64,000 nucleotides of DNA from Cumulibacter manganitolerans (lineage in GTDB: Bacteria; Actinomycetota; Actinomycetes; Mycobacteriales; Antricoccaceae). Where the stretch lies: NCBI RefSeq assembly GCF_009602465.1, contig NZ_WBKP01000003.1, positions 1 to 64,000 on the forward strand. Direction: 5' to 3'. Positions 51,836 to 61,600 of the stretch are shown one piece after another. Position 1 is the first letter of the stretch; every line of letters starts with the position of its first letter. The position numbers and the translations under genes were made by a program. The notes under the pieces are model-generated. The model saw nothing but the letters and a program-made list of their open reading frames with translations. It ran no database searches and was not told where the DNA came from.

Positions 51836-53842
51836 ATGCCGTACCCATCGAACGACGACCGTGACCGCCCGTGGGTGATGCGCACCTACGCCGGGCACTC
51901 GTCGGCCAGCGCATCGAACGAGCTGTACCGCCGCAACCTGGCCAAGGGCCAGACGGGGCTGTCGGTGGCCTTCGACCTTCCGACGCAGACCGGCTACGAC
52001 CCCGACGACCAGCTGGCCCGGGGCGAGGTCGGGCGGGTCGGCGTCCCGGTCAGCCACCTCGGTGACATGCGCGCCCTGTTCGAGCAGATCCCGCTCGAGC
52101 AGATGAACACCTCGATGACGATCAACGCCACGGCGATGTGGCTGCTCGCGCTGTACCAGGTGGTGGCCGAGGAGCAGGGCGCCGACATCAGCAAGCTCGC
52201 CGGCACGACCCAGAACGACATCGTCAAGGAATACCTCTCCCGCGGCACCTACGTGTTCCCGCCGGCGCCGTCGATGCGGCTGATCACCGACATGGTCGCC
52301 TACACGGTGCACACCATGCCGAAGTTCAACCCGATCAACATCTGCTCCTACCACCTGCAGGAGGCCGGGGCGACGCCGGTGCAGGAGGTCGCGTTCGCGA
52401 TGAGCACCGCGATCGCCGTCCTCGACGCGGTCCGCGACTCCGGCCAGGTCTCCGAGCAGGACTTCGGCAAGGTCGTCGGGCGCATCTCGTTCTTCGTCAA
52501 CGCCGGCGTCCGGTTCGTCGAGGAGATGAGCAAGATGCGCGCCTTCAACCGGCTCTGGGACGAGATCACCCGCGAGCGGTACGGCGTCGAGGACCCCAAG
52601 ATGCGCCGCTTCCGGTACGGCGTCCAGGTCAACTCCCTCGGCCTCACCGAGGCGCAGCCGGAGAACAACGTGCAGCGGATCGTGCTGGAGATGCTGGGCG
52701 TGACGCTGTCCAAGGACGCCCGCGCGCGAGCCATCCAGCTGCCGGCCTGGAACGAGGCGCTCGGGCTGCCGCGGCCGTGGGACCAGCAGTGGGCGCTGCG
52801 CATGCAGCAGGTGCTGGCCTACGAGTCGGACCTGCTGGAGTACGAGGACATCTTCGAGGGCTCGAAGGTGATCGAGGCCAAGGTGGCGTCGATCGTCGAC
52901 GGCGCCAAGGAGCTCATGGCGCAGATCGAGGACGCCGGCGGCGCGGTCGCCGCGGTCGAGTCCGGGTTCATGAAGGGCGCGCTGGTCGACTCGCTGGCCT
53001 CCCGCCGCGCCCGGATCGAGTCCGGCGAGGACATCATCGTCGGCGTCAACAAGTACGACTCCACCGAGCCCAGCCCGCTGACCGACGAGTCGCAGGAAGC
53101 GATCATGACCGTCGACGCCGGCGTGGAGAAGGCCGCGGCGGACGCCGTCCGCGCCTGGCGTGCCGGGCGCGACAACGCGCGGGTGGACGCCGCCCTCGCG
53201 GCACTGCACGAGGCGGCCAAGGGCAGCGACAACCTGATGGCGGCGACCCTGGAGTGCGCGCGCGCCGGAGTCACGACGGGCGAGTGGTCGCGGGTGCTGC
53301 GCGAGGAGTTCGGCGAGTTCCGCGCCCCGACCGGCGTGTCGGCGGCCAGTGCCGCGGGCGAGGCGGGGGAGGCGCTGCAGCGGGTCCGGCAGCGGGTCGC
53401 CGGACTCGGTGACCGGATGGGACGCCGGCTGAAGATGCTGGTCGGCAAGCCGGGTCTGGACGGGCACTCCAACGGCGCCGAGCAGATCGCGGTCCGGGCG
53501 CGCGACGCCGGCTTCGAGGTGATCTACCAGGGCATCCGGCTCACCCCCGAGCAGATCGTCGCGGCCGCCGTGGAGGAGGACGTGCACGTCGTCGGCCTGT
53601 CGGTGCTCTCCGGCTCGCACCTCGAGGTGGTGCCCGCCGTGCTCGCCGGGCTGCGTGAGAACGGCATGGACGACGTCCCGGTCGTGGTCGGCGGCATCAT
53701 CCCCGACGACGACGCGCGCGCTCTCACCGAGCTCGGGGTCGCGAAGGTCTTCACCCCCAAGGACTACGAGCTCAACGACATCATGAGCACGATCGTCGAC
53801 ATCGTCGAGCAGTCCGCCGGCGAGCTCGCGGCCTCCTCGTAG
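51836..53842 (+). CDS. Ethylmalonyl-CoA mutase-like B12-dependent acyl-CoA mutase
   Basis: The 668-residue enzyme fuses the acyl-CoA mutase barrel to a C-terminal B12 domain with the base-off motif GLDGHSNG (about 540-547) and a GSH-containing LSGSH. The N-terminal WVMRTYAGHSSASASNELY, LAKGQTGLSVAFDLPTQTG and NTSMTINATAMWLLALY match ethylmalonyl-CoA mutase (Ecm/MeaA), which acts in the ethylmalonyl-CoA pathway, more than methylmalonyl-CoA mutase. No crotonyl-CoA carboxylase is in the window, so the pathway is not shown. TGGAGG precedes the ATG. Confidence 0.85.
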   Translation: MPYPSNDDRDRPWVMRTYAGHSSASASNELYRRNLAKGQTGLSVAFDLPTQTGYDPDDQLARGEVGRVGVPVSHLGDMRALFEQIPLEQMNTSMTINATAMWLLALYQVVAEEQGADISKLAGTTQNDIVKEYLSRGTYVFPPAPSMRLITDMVAYTVHTMPKFNPINICSYHLQEAGATPVQEVAFAMSTAIAVLDAVRDSGQVSEQDFGKVVGRISFFVNAGVRFVEEMSKMRAFNRLWDEITRERYGVEDPKMRRFRYGVQVNSLGLTEAQPENNVQRIVLEMLGVTLSKDARARAIQLPAWNEALGLPRPWDQQWALRMQQVLAYESDLLEYEDIFEGSKVIEAKVASIVDGAKELMAQIEDAGGAVAAVESGFMKGALVDSLASRRARIESGEDIIVGVNKYDSTEPSPLTDESQEAIMTVDAGVEKAAADAVRAWRAGRDNARVDAALAALHEAAKGSDNLMAATLECARAGVTTGEWSRVLREEFGEFRAPTGVSAASAAGEAGEALQRVRQRVAGLGDRMGRRLKMLVGKPGLDGHSNGAEQIAVRARDAGFEVIYQGIRLTPEQIVAAAVEEDVHVVGLSVLSGSHLEVVPAVLAGLRENGMDDVPVVVGGIIPDDDARALTELGVAKVFTPKDYELNDIMSTIVDIVEQSAGELAASS

Positions 53843-55287
53843 TGGCCGGCCAGGTCAACCTCGACCAGGTCGTCGTCCAGTTCGACGTCACGCCCGTGCT
53901 GCGGGGCGTCTCGGCGGGGATCGAGGACGGCGATCGGATCGGCGTCGTCGGGCTCAACGGCGCCGGAAAGTCGACGCTGCTGGAGGTCGTCGGTTGCCGT
54001 CGCGCCCCGGACTCCGGTCGCGTGTCGTGGCGCTCGGGCCTGCACGTCGCCGAGGTCGGGCAGAGCGACGACTTCGCCGACAGCACGACCATCCGCGAGC
54101 TCGTGGTGCCCGGCAGCGCGGGCGCCGAGCACGAGTGGGCCGCCGACCCGCGGGCTCGGCGGGTCGTCGAGGGGCTGGGCCTGCTGCGGCTCGGCCTGGA
54201 CCGAGCGGTCGGCGAGCTGTCCGGCGGCGAGCGACGTCGGGTCGGGCTGGCCGCGGCGCTGGTCGCGGACGTCGACCTGCTGATCCTCGACGAGCCGACC
54301 AACCACCTCGACATCGAGGGCGTGCAGTGGCTGGCGCAGTACCTCGACGGATTCAGCGGGGCCGTCCTCGTCGTCACCCACGACCGGTGGTTCCTGGACA
54401 CCGTGTGCACGCGCACCTGGGAGGTCGTGAACGGCCAGATCCACACCTACGAGGGTGGCTACGCCGACTGGGTGTTCGCCCGGGCCGAACGGCAGCGGGT
54501 CGCCGATGTGGTGGAGGAGCGGCGCCGCAACCTCGCCAAGAAGGAGCTCGCCTGGCTGCGTCGGGGAGCGCCGGCGCGGACCTCCAAGCCGCGGTTCCGC
54601 ATCGAGGCGGCCAACGCCGTCATCGCCGACGTGCCGCCGCCGCGGGACAAGGTGCAGCTCGTCGCGACCGCCACCTCGCGGATGGGCAAGACGGTCGTCG
54701 ACCTCGTCGACGCGACGGTCGCGTTCGGCGACCGTCGGGTGCTCGACCGGGTGACCTGGCGCCTCGCACCCGGCGGCCGCTACGGCATCCTCGGGCCGAA
54801 CGGCGCGGGGAAGTCGACGCTGCTGCGTACGCTGATCGGCGAGCAGGAGCTCACCGGCGGCTCGCGGGAGATCGGCGCGACGGTGCGGGTCGGGCACCTG
54901 TCGCAGAATCTCGCCGAGCTCAACCCCGAGCACCGGATGATCGAGTCCGTCTCCGAGCATGCATCCCTGATCCGCATCGGCGACAAGGACCTCACCGGCG
55001 GCCAGCTGCTCGAGCGGTTCGGCTTCCCCGCCGCCACCCACAAGCGCTTCGTGCGGGATCTCTCCGGCGGCCAGCGGCGCCGCCTGCAGATGGTGCGCAC
55101 CCTGATGCACGAGCCCAACCTGCTGGTGCTCGACGAGCCCAACACTCAGGAACCGTATGTGGTTCGGACACCTTCATTCTACCGCTCCGAGGGGCGGTCA
55201 TGGGGTGCTTGCCGCACCCGTGCCGCGCATCGTGTCGCGCGGCCGAGGCATCCTGGCCGGACTTCGCGGAAGGCCGGTGCGCGGTAG
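53842..55287 (+). pseudogene. Host ABC-F ATPase, truncated by the mobile element
   Basis: The gene starts GTG in a 1-nt overlap with the mutase stop. It encodes a duplicated ATPase: Walker A LNGAGKST, signature LSGGERRR and DEPTNHLD of the first half, the linker with KKELAWLRRGAPARTSKPRF, and the second half with Walker A GPNGAGKST and signature LSGGQRRR. After about residue 433, at LLVLDEP, the expected T-N-D/H-L-D is replaced by a 47-residue unrelated tail up to TAG at 55285. The second catalytic Glu region, switch and H-loop are lost. Translation factor or antibiotic-protection function would be impaired. Confidence 0.85.
55141..55286 (+). other. Left junction of the mobile element and leader of its ABC-F gene
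   Basis: Host-like sequence ends at the DEP codons near 55140. The next 146 nt have no homology to an ABC-F gene and carry an ATG (55200) with GAGGGG 8 nt upstream, in frame with the ABC-F gene through a Cys-rich 29-codon stretch. It may be a leader region for the resistance-type ABC-F gene, or the attachment site. No -10/-35 is certain. Confidence 0.45.
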
Positions 55288-57083
55288 TGGCTGCGCCATT
55301 GGTGGTGGGGGAAGCCCTGCACTTGGAGTATCCGACGCGAGTGGTGTTCGACTCGGTGACGGTCGGCGTCGAGGAAGGCGATCGCGTCGGGATCGTGGGT
55401 CGCAACGGTGACGGCAAGTCGAGCCTGCTGGGGATGCTCAGCGGCTTGATCGAGCCGCAGGCGGGCCGAGTGACGCGGCGAGGCGGGGTGCGCTTCGGGG
55501 TGCTGTCGCAGTCTGACGACCTCGACTCCGCTGCGACGGTCGCCGGGTCGATCGTCGGTGACCGGCCGGAGCACGAGTGGGCCGGCGACGCCAAGGTCCG
55601 CGACGTGATCGGCGGGCTGGTCGCTGATCTGCCGTGGGAGGCGAGGATCGGCGAGCTGAGCGGCGGGCAGCGTCGCCGGGTCGCGCTGGCCGCGCTGCTG
55701 ATCGGCGAGTGGGATGTCATTGCTTTTGATGAGCCGACGAACCATCTCGACGTCGAGGGCATCGCCTGGCTGGCCGGACACCTGCGGAACCGCTGGGCCA
55801 AGAACTCGGGCGGCCTGCTGGTCGTCACTCACGACCGCTGGTTCCTCGATGAGGTCTGCACCGAGACGTGGGAGGTGCACGACGGGACCGTGGAGCCGTT
55901 CGAGGGCGGCTACGCGGCCTACGTGCTGCAACGGGTCGAACGGGACCGGATCAACGCCGCCACCGAGGCCAAACGACAGAACCTCATGCGTAAGGAGCTG
56001 GCGTGGCTACGCCGGGGAGCCCCGGCTCGCACGTCCAAGCCGAAGTTCCGCATCGACGCCGCCAACCAACTGATCGAGGACGTGCCCCCGGTTCGTAACC
56101 CGATCGAGCTGCAACGCCTCGCCGTCGCCCGCCTGGGCAAGCAGGTGGTCGATCTGGAAGGCGCGGGCGTGCGCTACGGCGACCGCGACGTGCTACGCGA
56201 GGTGACCTGGCGGCTCGCCCCCGGCGAGCGGACCGGGATACTCGGCGCGAACGGGAGCGGCAAGTCCACGCTGCTCGGTTTGATCGCCGGAACCGTGCAG
56301 CCCACGTCGGGCCGGATCAAGACGGGCAAGACGGTGCGGCTCGGCCTGCTCGACCAGCATTTCTCCCAGCTCGCGGACATCGGCGGCGACCGGGTGCGCG
56401 AAGTGCTGGCCCGCACGCAGACGACGTTCGCGATCGACGGCAAAGACCTCACGCCGGCGCAACTGCTGGAACGCCTCGGCTTCGCCCGCCCGCACCTCTC
56501 CACGAGGGTCGCCGAGCTGTCGGGCGGTCAGAAGCGGCGGCTACAACTCCTGCTCCTGCTGCTGAACGAACCTAACCTCATCGCTCTCGATGAACCTGCG
56601 AACGACGTTGACGCGGACATGCTGGCCGCGATGGAGGACCTGCTGGACTCGTGGCCGGGAACTCTGATCGTCGTGTCTCACGATCGCTACATGCTGGAAC
56701 GGGTCACCGACCAGCAGTACGCCATTCTTGATGGACGCTTGCGGCACCTGCCCGGCGGGGTGGACGAGTACCTGCGGCTGCGGCGCGAGCAGTCGTCATC
56801 GCGCACGAGTAGTCCGATCACTCCGACGGCCGGCGACGAGGGTGCGGGCGTGTCCGGACTCTCCGGTGCCGAACGACGCACCGCGCAGAAGGAAGTCGCC
56901 TCGATCGAACGCCGTCTCGACAAGCTCCACGCCGAGGTGAAGACCCTGCACCAGCGCATGGCCGACCATGACCAGAACGACTACGAGGGTCTACAGAGGC
57001 TCGCGGACAACCTGCGCGCCGTCGAGGACGAGACGGCCGAACTCGAAGAACGTTGGCTGGAACTCTCTGACCTGATTGATTAG
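55287..57083 (+). CDS. ABC-F family ATPase carried by the mobile element
   Basis: The 598-residue protein is complete: first half Walker A GRNGDGKSS, signature LSGGQRRR and DEPTNHLD; linker KELAWLRRGAPARTSKPKF; second half GANGSGKST, LSGGQKRR, ALDEPANDVD and VSHDRYML; then a C-terminal coiled coil (about 520-598). ABC-F proteins bind the ribosome E site; many protect it from antibiotics, others are translation factors. There are no membrane segments. GTG at 55287 is chosen by alignment with the host copy; ATG at 55200 would add 29 residues. Confidence 0.9.
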   Translation: MAAPLVVGEALHLEYPTRVVFDSVTVGVEEGDRVGIVGRNGDGKSSLLGMLSGLIEPQAGRVTRRGGVRFGVLSQSDDLDSAATVAGSIVGDRPEHEWAGDAKVRDVIGGLVADLPWEARIGELSGGQRRRVALAALLIGEWDVIAFDEPTNHLDVEGIAWLAGHLRNRWAKNSGGLLVVTHDRWFLDEVCTETWEVHDGTVEPFEGGYAAYVLQRVERDRINAATEAKRQNLMRKELAWLRRGAPARTSKPKFRIDAANQLIEDVPPVRNPIELQRLAVARLGKQVVDLEGAGVRYGDRDVLREVTWRLAPGERTGILGANGSGKSTLLGLIAGTVQPTSGRIKTGKTVRLGLLDQHFSQLADIGGDRVREVLARTQTTFAIDGKDLTPAQLLERLGFARPHLSTRVAELSGGQKRRLQLLLLLLNEPNLIALDEPANDVDADMLAAMEDLLDSWPGTLIVVSHDRYMLERVTDQQYAILDGRLRHLPGGVDEYLRLRREQSSSRTSSPITPTAGDEGAGVSGLSGAERRTAQKEVASIERRLDKLHAEVKTLHQRMADHDQNDYEGLQRLADNLRAVEDETAELEERWLELSDLID

Positions 57084-57448
57084 GCCAGTCTCTCGGCGTA
57101 GTCCTCGGGGAGCACGGCGGCGTGCCTGGACTCGCGTCGCTGACGCCGTTCCTGTGCTCGGACGGTGAGAAGCACGATGAGGCTGACGGGTCCGATCCAG
57201 AAGAACTTGAGGGCGTTCCACGCGAACAGCAGGACTAGCAGGTAGAGCCAGCCAGGGCCGCCACGGTCGATGATCGTGTAGCAGATCGCCGTGGCGAAGT
57301 AGTAGCCGCCGCCCAGGGTCAGCATGGCGGGGATGCCCCACTTCAAGCCTCGGCGGCGGTAGCGGATCGCGCCGAGCAGCAGATTCGTGGGCGCGTGCTG
57401 GAACCAGCCGTAGCCTCGTGCGCTCAGGTTCATGGATGTGCGGAGCAT
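57080..57448 (-). CDS. Small membrane protein of the mobile element
   Basis: The 122-residue protein has two hydrophobic segments (about 39-59 and 68-96) and a basic tail. GLKWGIPAML and GGPGWLYLLVLLFAWNALKF recall small membrane proteins often seen on actinobacterial integrative elements, but no function is established. It overlaps the ABC-F stop by 4 nt in convergent orientation. Confidence 0.65.
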   Translation of the reverse strand: MLRTSMNLSARGYGWFQHAPTNLLLGAIRYRRRGLKWGIPAMLTLGGGYYFATAICYTIIDRGGPGWLYLLVLLFAWNALKFFWIGPVSLIVLLTVRAQERRQRRESRHAAVLPEDYAERLA

Positions 57449-57659
57449 TGCGGGCCTCTTTCGTCGTCATAGCGCGACGGGTATCCGTCGTGGAGGCGGC
57501 TATGAACCGAGTGCCCGCGATGGGCCGTCCCGAAGGACCCGCGTAGTTTGCTGAACCTGCCTCGCTACCGAGTCTACGACTGACTCGCGACAGAGGGAAC
57601 CCCGGCGGCAGGCGGGCGTGTACCTCGTCGGTGACCTTGGAGCGGAAGGGACACCGATC

Positions 57660-58664
57660 ATGGCGACGTTGGCGGAGCAGGTGCAGGGTGAGCGGATGGC
57701 GCGGATCGCGTTGTCGATGATCGCCGAACCGAACGACTCGACCACCGGGTACGTCCTCACCCGTCACGGCGGGGTCGAGACGCTGCGGCTGATCGAGTCC
57801 GACGACGAGGTGCCCGGCCTGGCACGGGCTGACGTGCTGATGTGGCGCGAACGGCTGGCGGCGCGGGTCATGCCCGGCCTGCCGGACCAGCTAGCGCAGG
57901 CGGAGCGGCACGGGTTCGGCACGCTCATCCCGGCCGACAAGGAATGGCCCGCCGGTCTGAACGACCTGGGCGAGCGCGCGCCGTACCTGCTGTGGACGCG
58001 GGGCGCGGCTTCGTTCTTGACGACGGCGCTGAGCGATCGGGCCACGATCACGGGCGCTCGAGCTGCGACTTCCTATGGCGAGCAGGTCGCGGGCGAGCTG
58101 GCGGCGGGTCTGGCCGATGAGGAACGGGTCGTCGTCTCCGGTGGCGCCTACGGGATCGAGGGTGCCGCGCACAAGAGCGTGCTCGCCGCGAGCGGTCAGA
58201 CGATCGCGGTCCTGGCGAACGGGTTGGATCGCCCCCACCCGGCCGGGCACAGCGAGTTGCTGAACCGGATCGGAGATGTCGGGCTGCTGGTCAGTGAGCT
58301 GCCGCCCGGAGCCGCGCCGACCAGGCACAGGTTCCTGTCCCGCAACCGCCTGCTGGCGGCGCTCTCCGGTGCGACCGTGATCCCCGAGGCCGGTCCCCGG
58401 TCCGGGTCGATGACTACCGTGCTCGCCGCACGCGAACTCGGCCGGGGCGTCGGCGCGGTGCCCGGCCCGGTGACCAGCGTGGCGAGCGCGGGGCCGAACG
58501 AACTCATCAAGCAAGGCTTCGCCTCACTCGTCACTCAGCCAAGCGACGTGATCGACCTACTCGACGCCGATAGGACCCCGGACCGGACTGTGACGCGGCC
58601 CGAGGTCGGACGCGAGTTCGGGCACCGGCACCCGTCGCCGGGCACGCCGGGGCGCTCTCTCTGA
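57660..58664 (+). CDS. DprA-like DNA-processing protein on the mobile element
   Basis: The 334-residue protein has the Rossmann-like DprA/Smf core: TITGARAATSYG, VVVSGGAYGIEGAAHKSVLAA, TIAVLANGLDRPHP, SELPPG, RNRLLAALSGATVIPEA, GAVPGPVTS and PNELIKQGFA. Chromosomal DprA loads RecA on incoming single strands in transformation. Here it sits beside a relaxase, so a role with transferred single-stranded DNA, or in defence (Rossmann-fold sensor), is plausible. GGAAGG is 10 nt before the ATG. Confidence 0.88.
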   Translation: MATLAEQVQGERMARIALSMIAEPNDSTTGYVLTRHGGVETLRLIESDDEVPGLARADVLMWRERLAARVMPGLPDQLAQAERHGFGTLIPADKEWPAGLNDLGERAPYLLWTRGAASFLTTALSDRATITGARAATSYGEQVAGELAAGLADEERVVVSGGAYGIEGAAHKSVLAASGQTIAVLANGLDRPHPAGHSELLNRIGDVGLLVSELPPGAAPTRHRFLSRNRLLAALSGATVIPEAGPRSGSMTTVLAARELGRGVGAVPGPVTSVASAGPNELIKQGFASLVTQPSDVIDLLDADRTPDRTVTRPEVGREFGHRHPSPGTPGRSL

Positions 58665-58686
58665 CGGCCGCCCTCGCTGGACGGGC

Positions 58687-61600
58687 TCACAAGCTCGGTG
58701 CGGGGCGTGATGTGGTCGCTGGCCGCACCGCATCAGCCGTCGCGCCTTCGTGAGCGATCGCCTGGGCGCGGTTGAGGGCGGCGCGGGCGCGGATGGCGTC
58801 GATCTTCTGGCTGGTGCTCTCCGGCGTCGGGCCGAGCGGGGTCCGGTCGTCGGTGATGCCGTAGCGGTCGCGGTAGGCGGCGACGCTGCGGGCGGCGCGC
58901 CACCATGTCGCCTTCTGCTTCTCGCCCCTCGGTGCCGTGCCGAGGTCGGCTGTCCACGATTCCTCATCGGTGAGGGAGCCACGGAGGATGGCGTCGGCGC
59001 GAGCCTCGATCAGCTCGCGGCGCTCGTCCAGGGCTTGCCGCATGTCCTCGGCCATCTGCCCGCCGGCGTGCGGGATCAGTCCGACGATCAGCCTCGGAGC
59101 CTTCCGGGTGCGGCCTGACCCAGCGGGTCGAGCGGTGGCGCGCGCGACGCGGGCGTGCAGGACGGAGGCGATGTCGTCGGCATCGTCCAGACTCCGCGCC
59201 GCCACCAGCCGCGGGAGCAGCGCATCGAGGTCGTGGTGGTTGGCCTCGGCGTGACGCAGCTCGGCCGACAGCGCGCCGTAGGCGTCGGAGCCGAGCACGT
59301 CTTCGATCTGCTCGACGGTGAGCCCGGACGCGGCGAGCAAGGTCGCCCAGCGGTCGTGCTGGGCGGCTTGCGCGATGGTGTCGTACTCGGCCGCGAGTTG
59401 GGCGATCGAGCCCCAGCGGTCTTGCTCGGCGGCGATCGTCTCGTGCGCGGACAGCTCGGCGCCGATGTGCTGCAGAACGCCGTAGAGGATCGAGCGGGCG
59501 GTGATGTTCGGGTTGTCGCCGGGATGTGGCACCGCGTGTTCGACGTCTTCTCGGTCGACGGCGACGTAGGCGTGGTTGCTGTGGGCGCCGCGGGTCATGG
59601 AGACGTAGAAGTTCTCCCGCGTGGTGGTGGCGGTGACAACCGCGTGCGCGGTGTCGGTGGTCACGCCCTGGGCGCGGTGCGCGGTGATCGCGTAGCCGAG
59701 GTCCAGGTGCTCGGCCACGTAGTCGGCCGGCAGGACGATCCCGCCGCCGAACCTGCGTCCGGCCGGGCGGACGCTGACCGACCCGTCCTCCCGAACCCCG
59801 GTGACGATCCAGCGGGAGCCGTTGCGGACCCACGTCTTGCCGTTACGGAGCCGCCGGTCGTTCTCGCGGGTGATGACCAGATCGCCCTCCGAGACCGCGG
59901 TGCCGTCGCGCAGCGGCAGTTCGCGGGTGGGATTAACGGTGCCGTCGATGATCCGATCCGCCCGCGCCCTGGCGTTCAGCTCGGTGACGGTCGCGTGGGT
60001 CTCGGTGACCAGGATCGACGCGCGCCCGGCGGCAAGATCACGTCGCCATGCGGTGTAGGCGGCGTCGATCATCGCTTCCTCATCGCCCCCGGTGACCCGG
60101 CCGTGCTCGATCAGGGTGTCGATCGCCTCGGCGCGTCCGTGGCGGAGCTGGAGCGAGGTGGTCTTCTCCCACTCGTTGGTGAAGCGGTGCAGATCGGTCA
60201 GCTCGGGGGCGTCGTCGCGATCGTGCACGAGCATCGCGAAGCTGCCGCCGGCGCCGGGTGATTGGAGCTGGCCCCAGTCGCCGACCAGGAGGACCTTCGC
60301 GCCGGCCTTCTCGGCTTCACGGGTGAGCCGATCCAGCGACATCGTTCCGGCCAGGCTTGCCTCGTCGATGATGACGAGCTGCCCGGCCGTGAACGTAGTC
60401 CCGTACATGATGTGGTTCTGCCACCACTTCGCCGTGTTCTCGGTAGCGATGCCGAGGTCATCGGCAAGGACCTGCGCGGCGACCGCCGAGGGGGCGAGCC
60501 CGATCACCGAGCCGGCGCCGTGCTCCTTCTCCCACGCCCGCCGGAGCCCGTTCATCGCTGTCGTCTTTCCGGCCCCAGCCGGACCGACCAGCACGTCCAC
60601 GACACGACCGGAGACCGCGATCGCGGCAAGGGCCGCGGCCTGATCCTCGCCGAGCACCCGGCCGCGCGCGTCGGGCCTGCGGGCGATCCTCTCGACCGTC
60701 TCCAACGGCACCACCGGCCCGGAGGTGTCAGCGGCGCGTGTCAGGAGTCGGTCTTCGGCAGCCAGCAGGGCTTCGGATGAGAACAGGGTCGAGGCGTGCG
60801 GCCGGAACCGGGAGGTGCCGTCCACGCGGCGGAACTGCAACGGGCTCGACGCCAGCTCCGGCGGCGTCAGCCGCAGCGAAGCGTGCTCGGCGGCATCGAC
60901 CACGAGCCCGGTGATCGCCTCCCGGTCCTGGATGCTGGCCAACCGCAACCCCATCAACTGCCGGGATGCTTCGGCGTGCAGGTTCCAGCGGGTCCAGGTC
61001 GAACGCTTCTCACCGACCGTCTCCATCACGGTCTGTCCGACTTCGTGCACCACATCCAAAGGCACGTCGTCGGCGCGCAGGACCCGCCGTGGCGCCTGTG
61101 CGTTCGTCGCGGCGAGGGTGCGCGCCCAGCCGTTCGCGTCTCGGCGCAGCACCCGGCTGGCGCGCTGTCGCCACTCGGCGGTGAGGTCGGCCAGCGAGCG
61201 GACCTGCTTCTCCGGCCTCGTGGCGAGCGTCGCCTGCGCCCGCAGTTTCAGCACCGTTCGCGCAGACGGCTGCCTGCCGTGCTTGGCGACGTACTCCGCG
61301 ATGAGGCGGTCTTTCTCGGCCTCGATGTGCCGGGACCGGGTGGAGAACTCGGCCACGAGCTCGTCGGGCACACCCTCGATTTCCCAGGCCGGGTTCCGAT
61401 CCCTGCCACGTTCGCGGGCCTCCCACTCGACGCCGAGGACGCGGGTGAGCTGGTCGGCCAGAGCGGCGTTGTAGAGCTCGGAGACCGCGACGACCACCGC
61501 GTGCATCGGGCGGCCCGCGAGGGTCCGCCAACGCCCGTCCTGCACGGTCAGGACCTTGTTGCTGATGACGACGTGGGTGTGCAACTGCGGGTCGCCGGCG

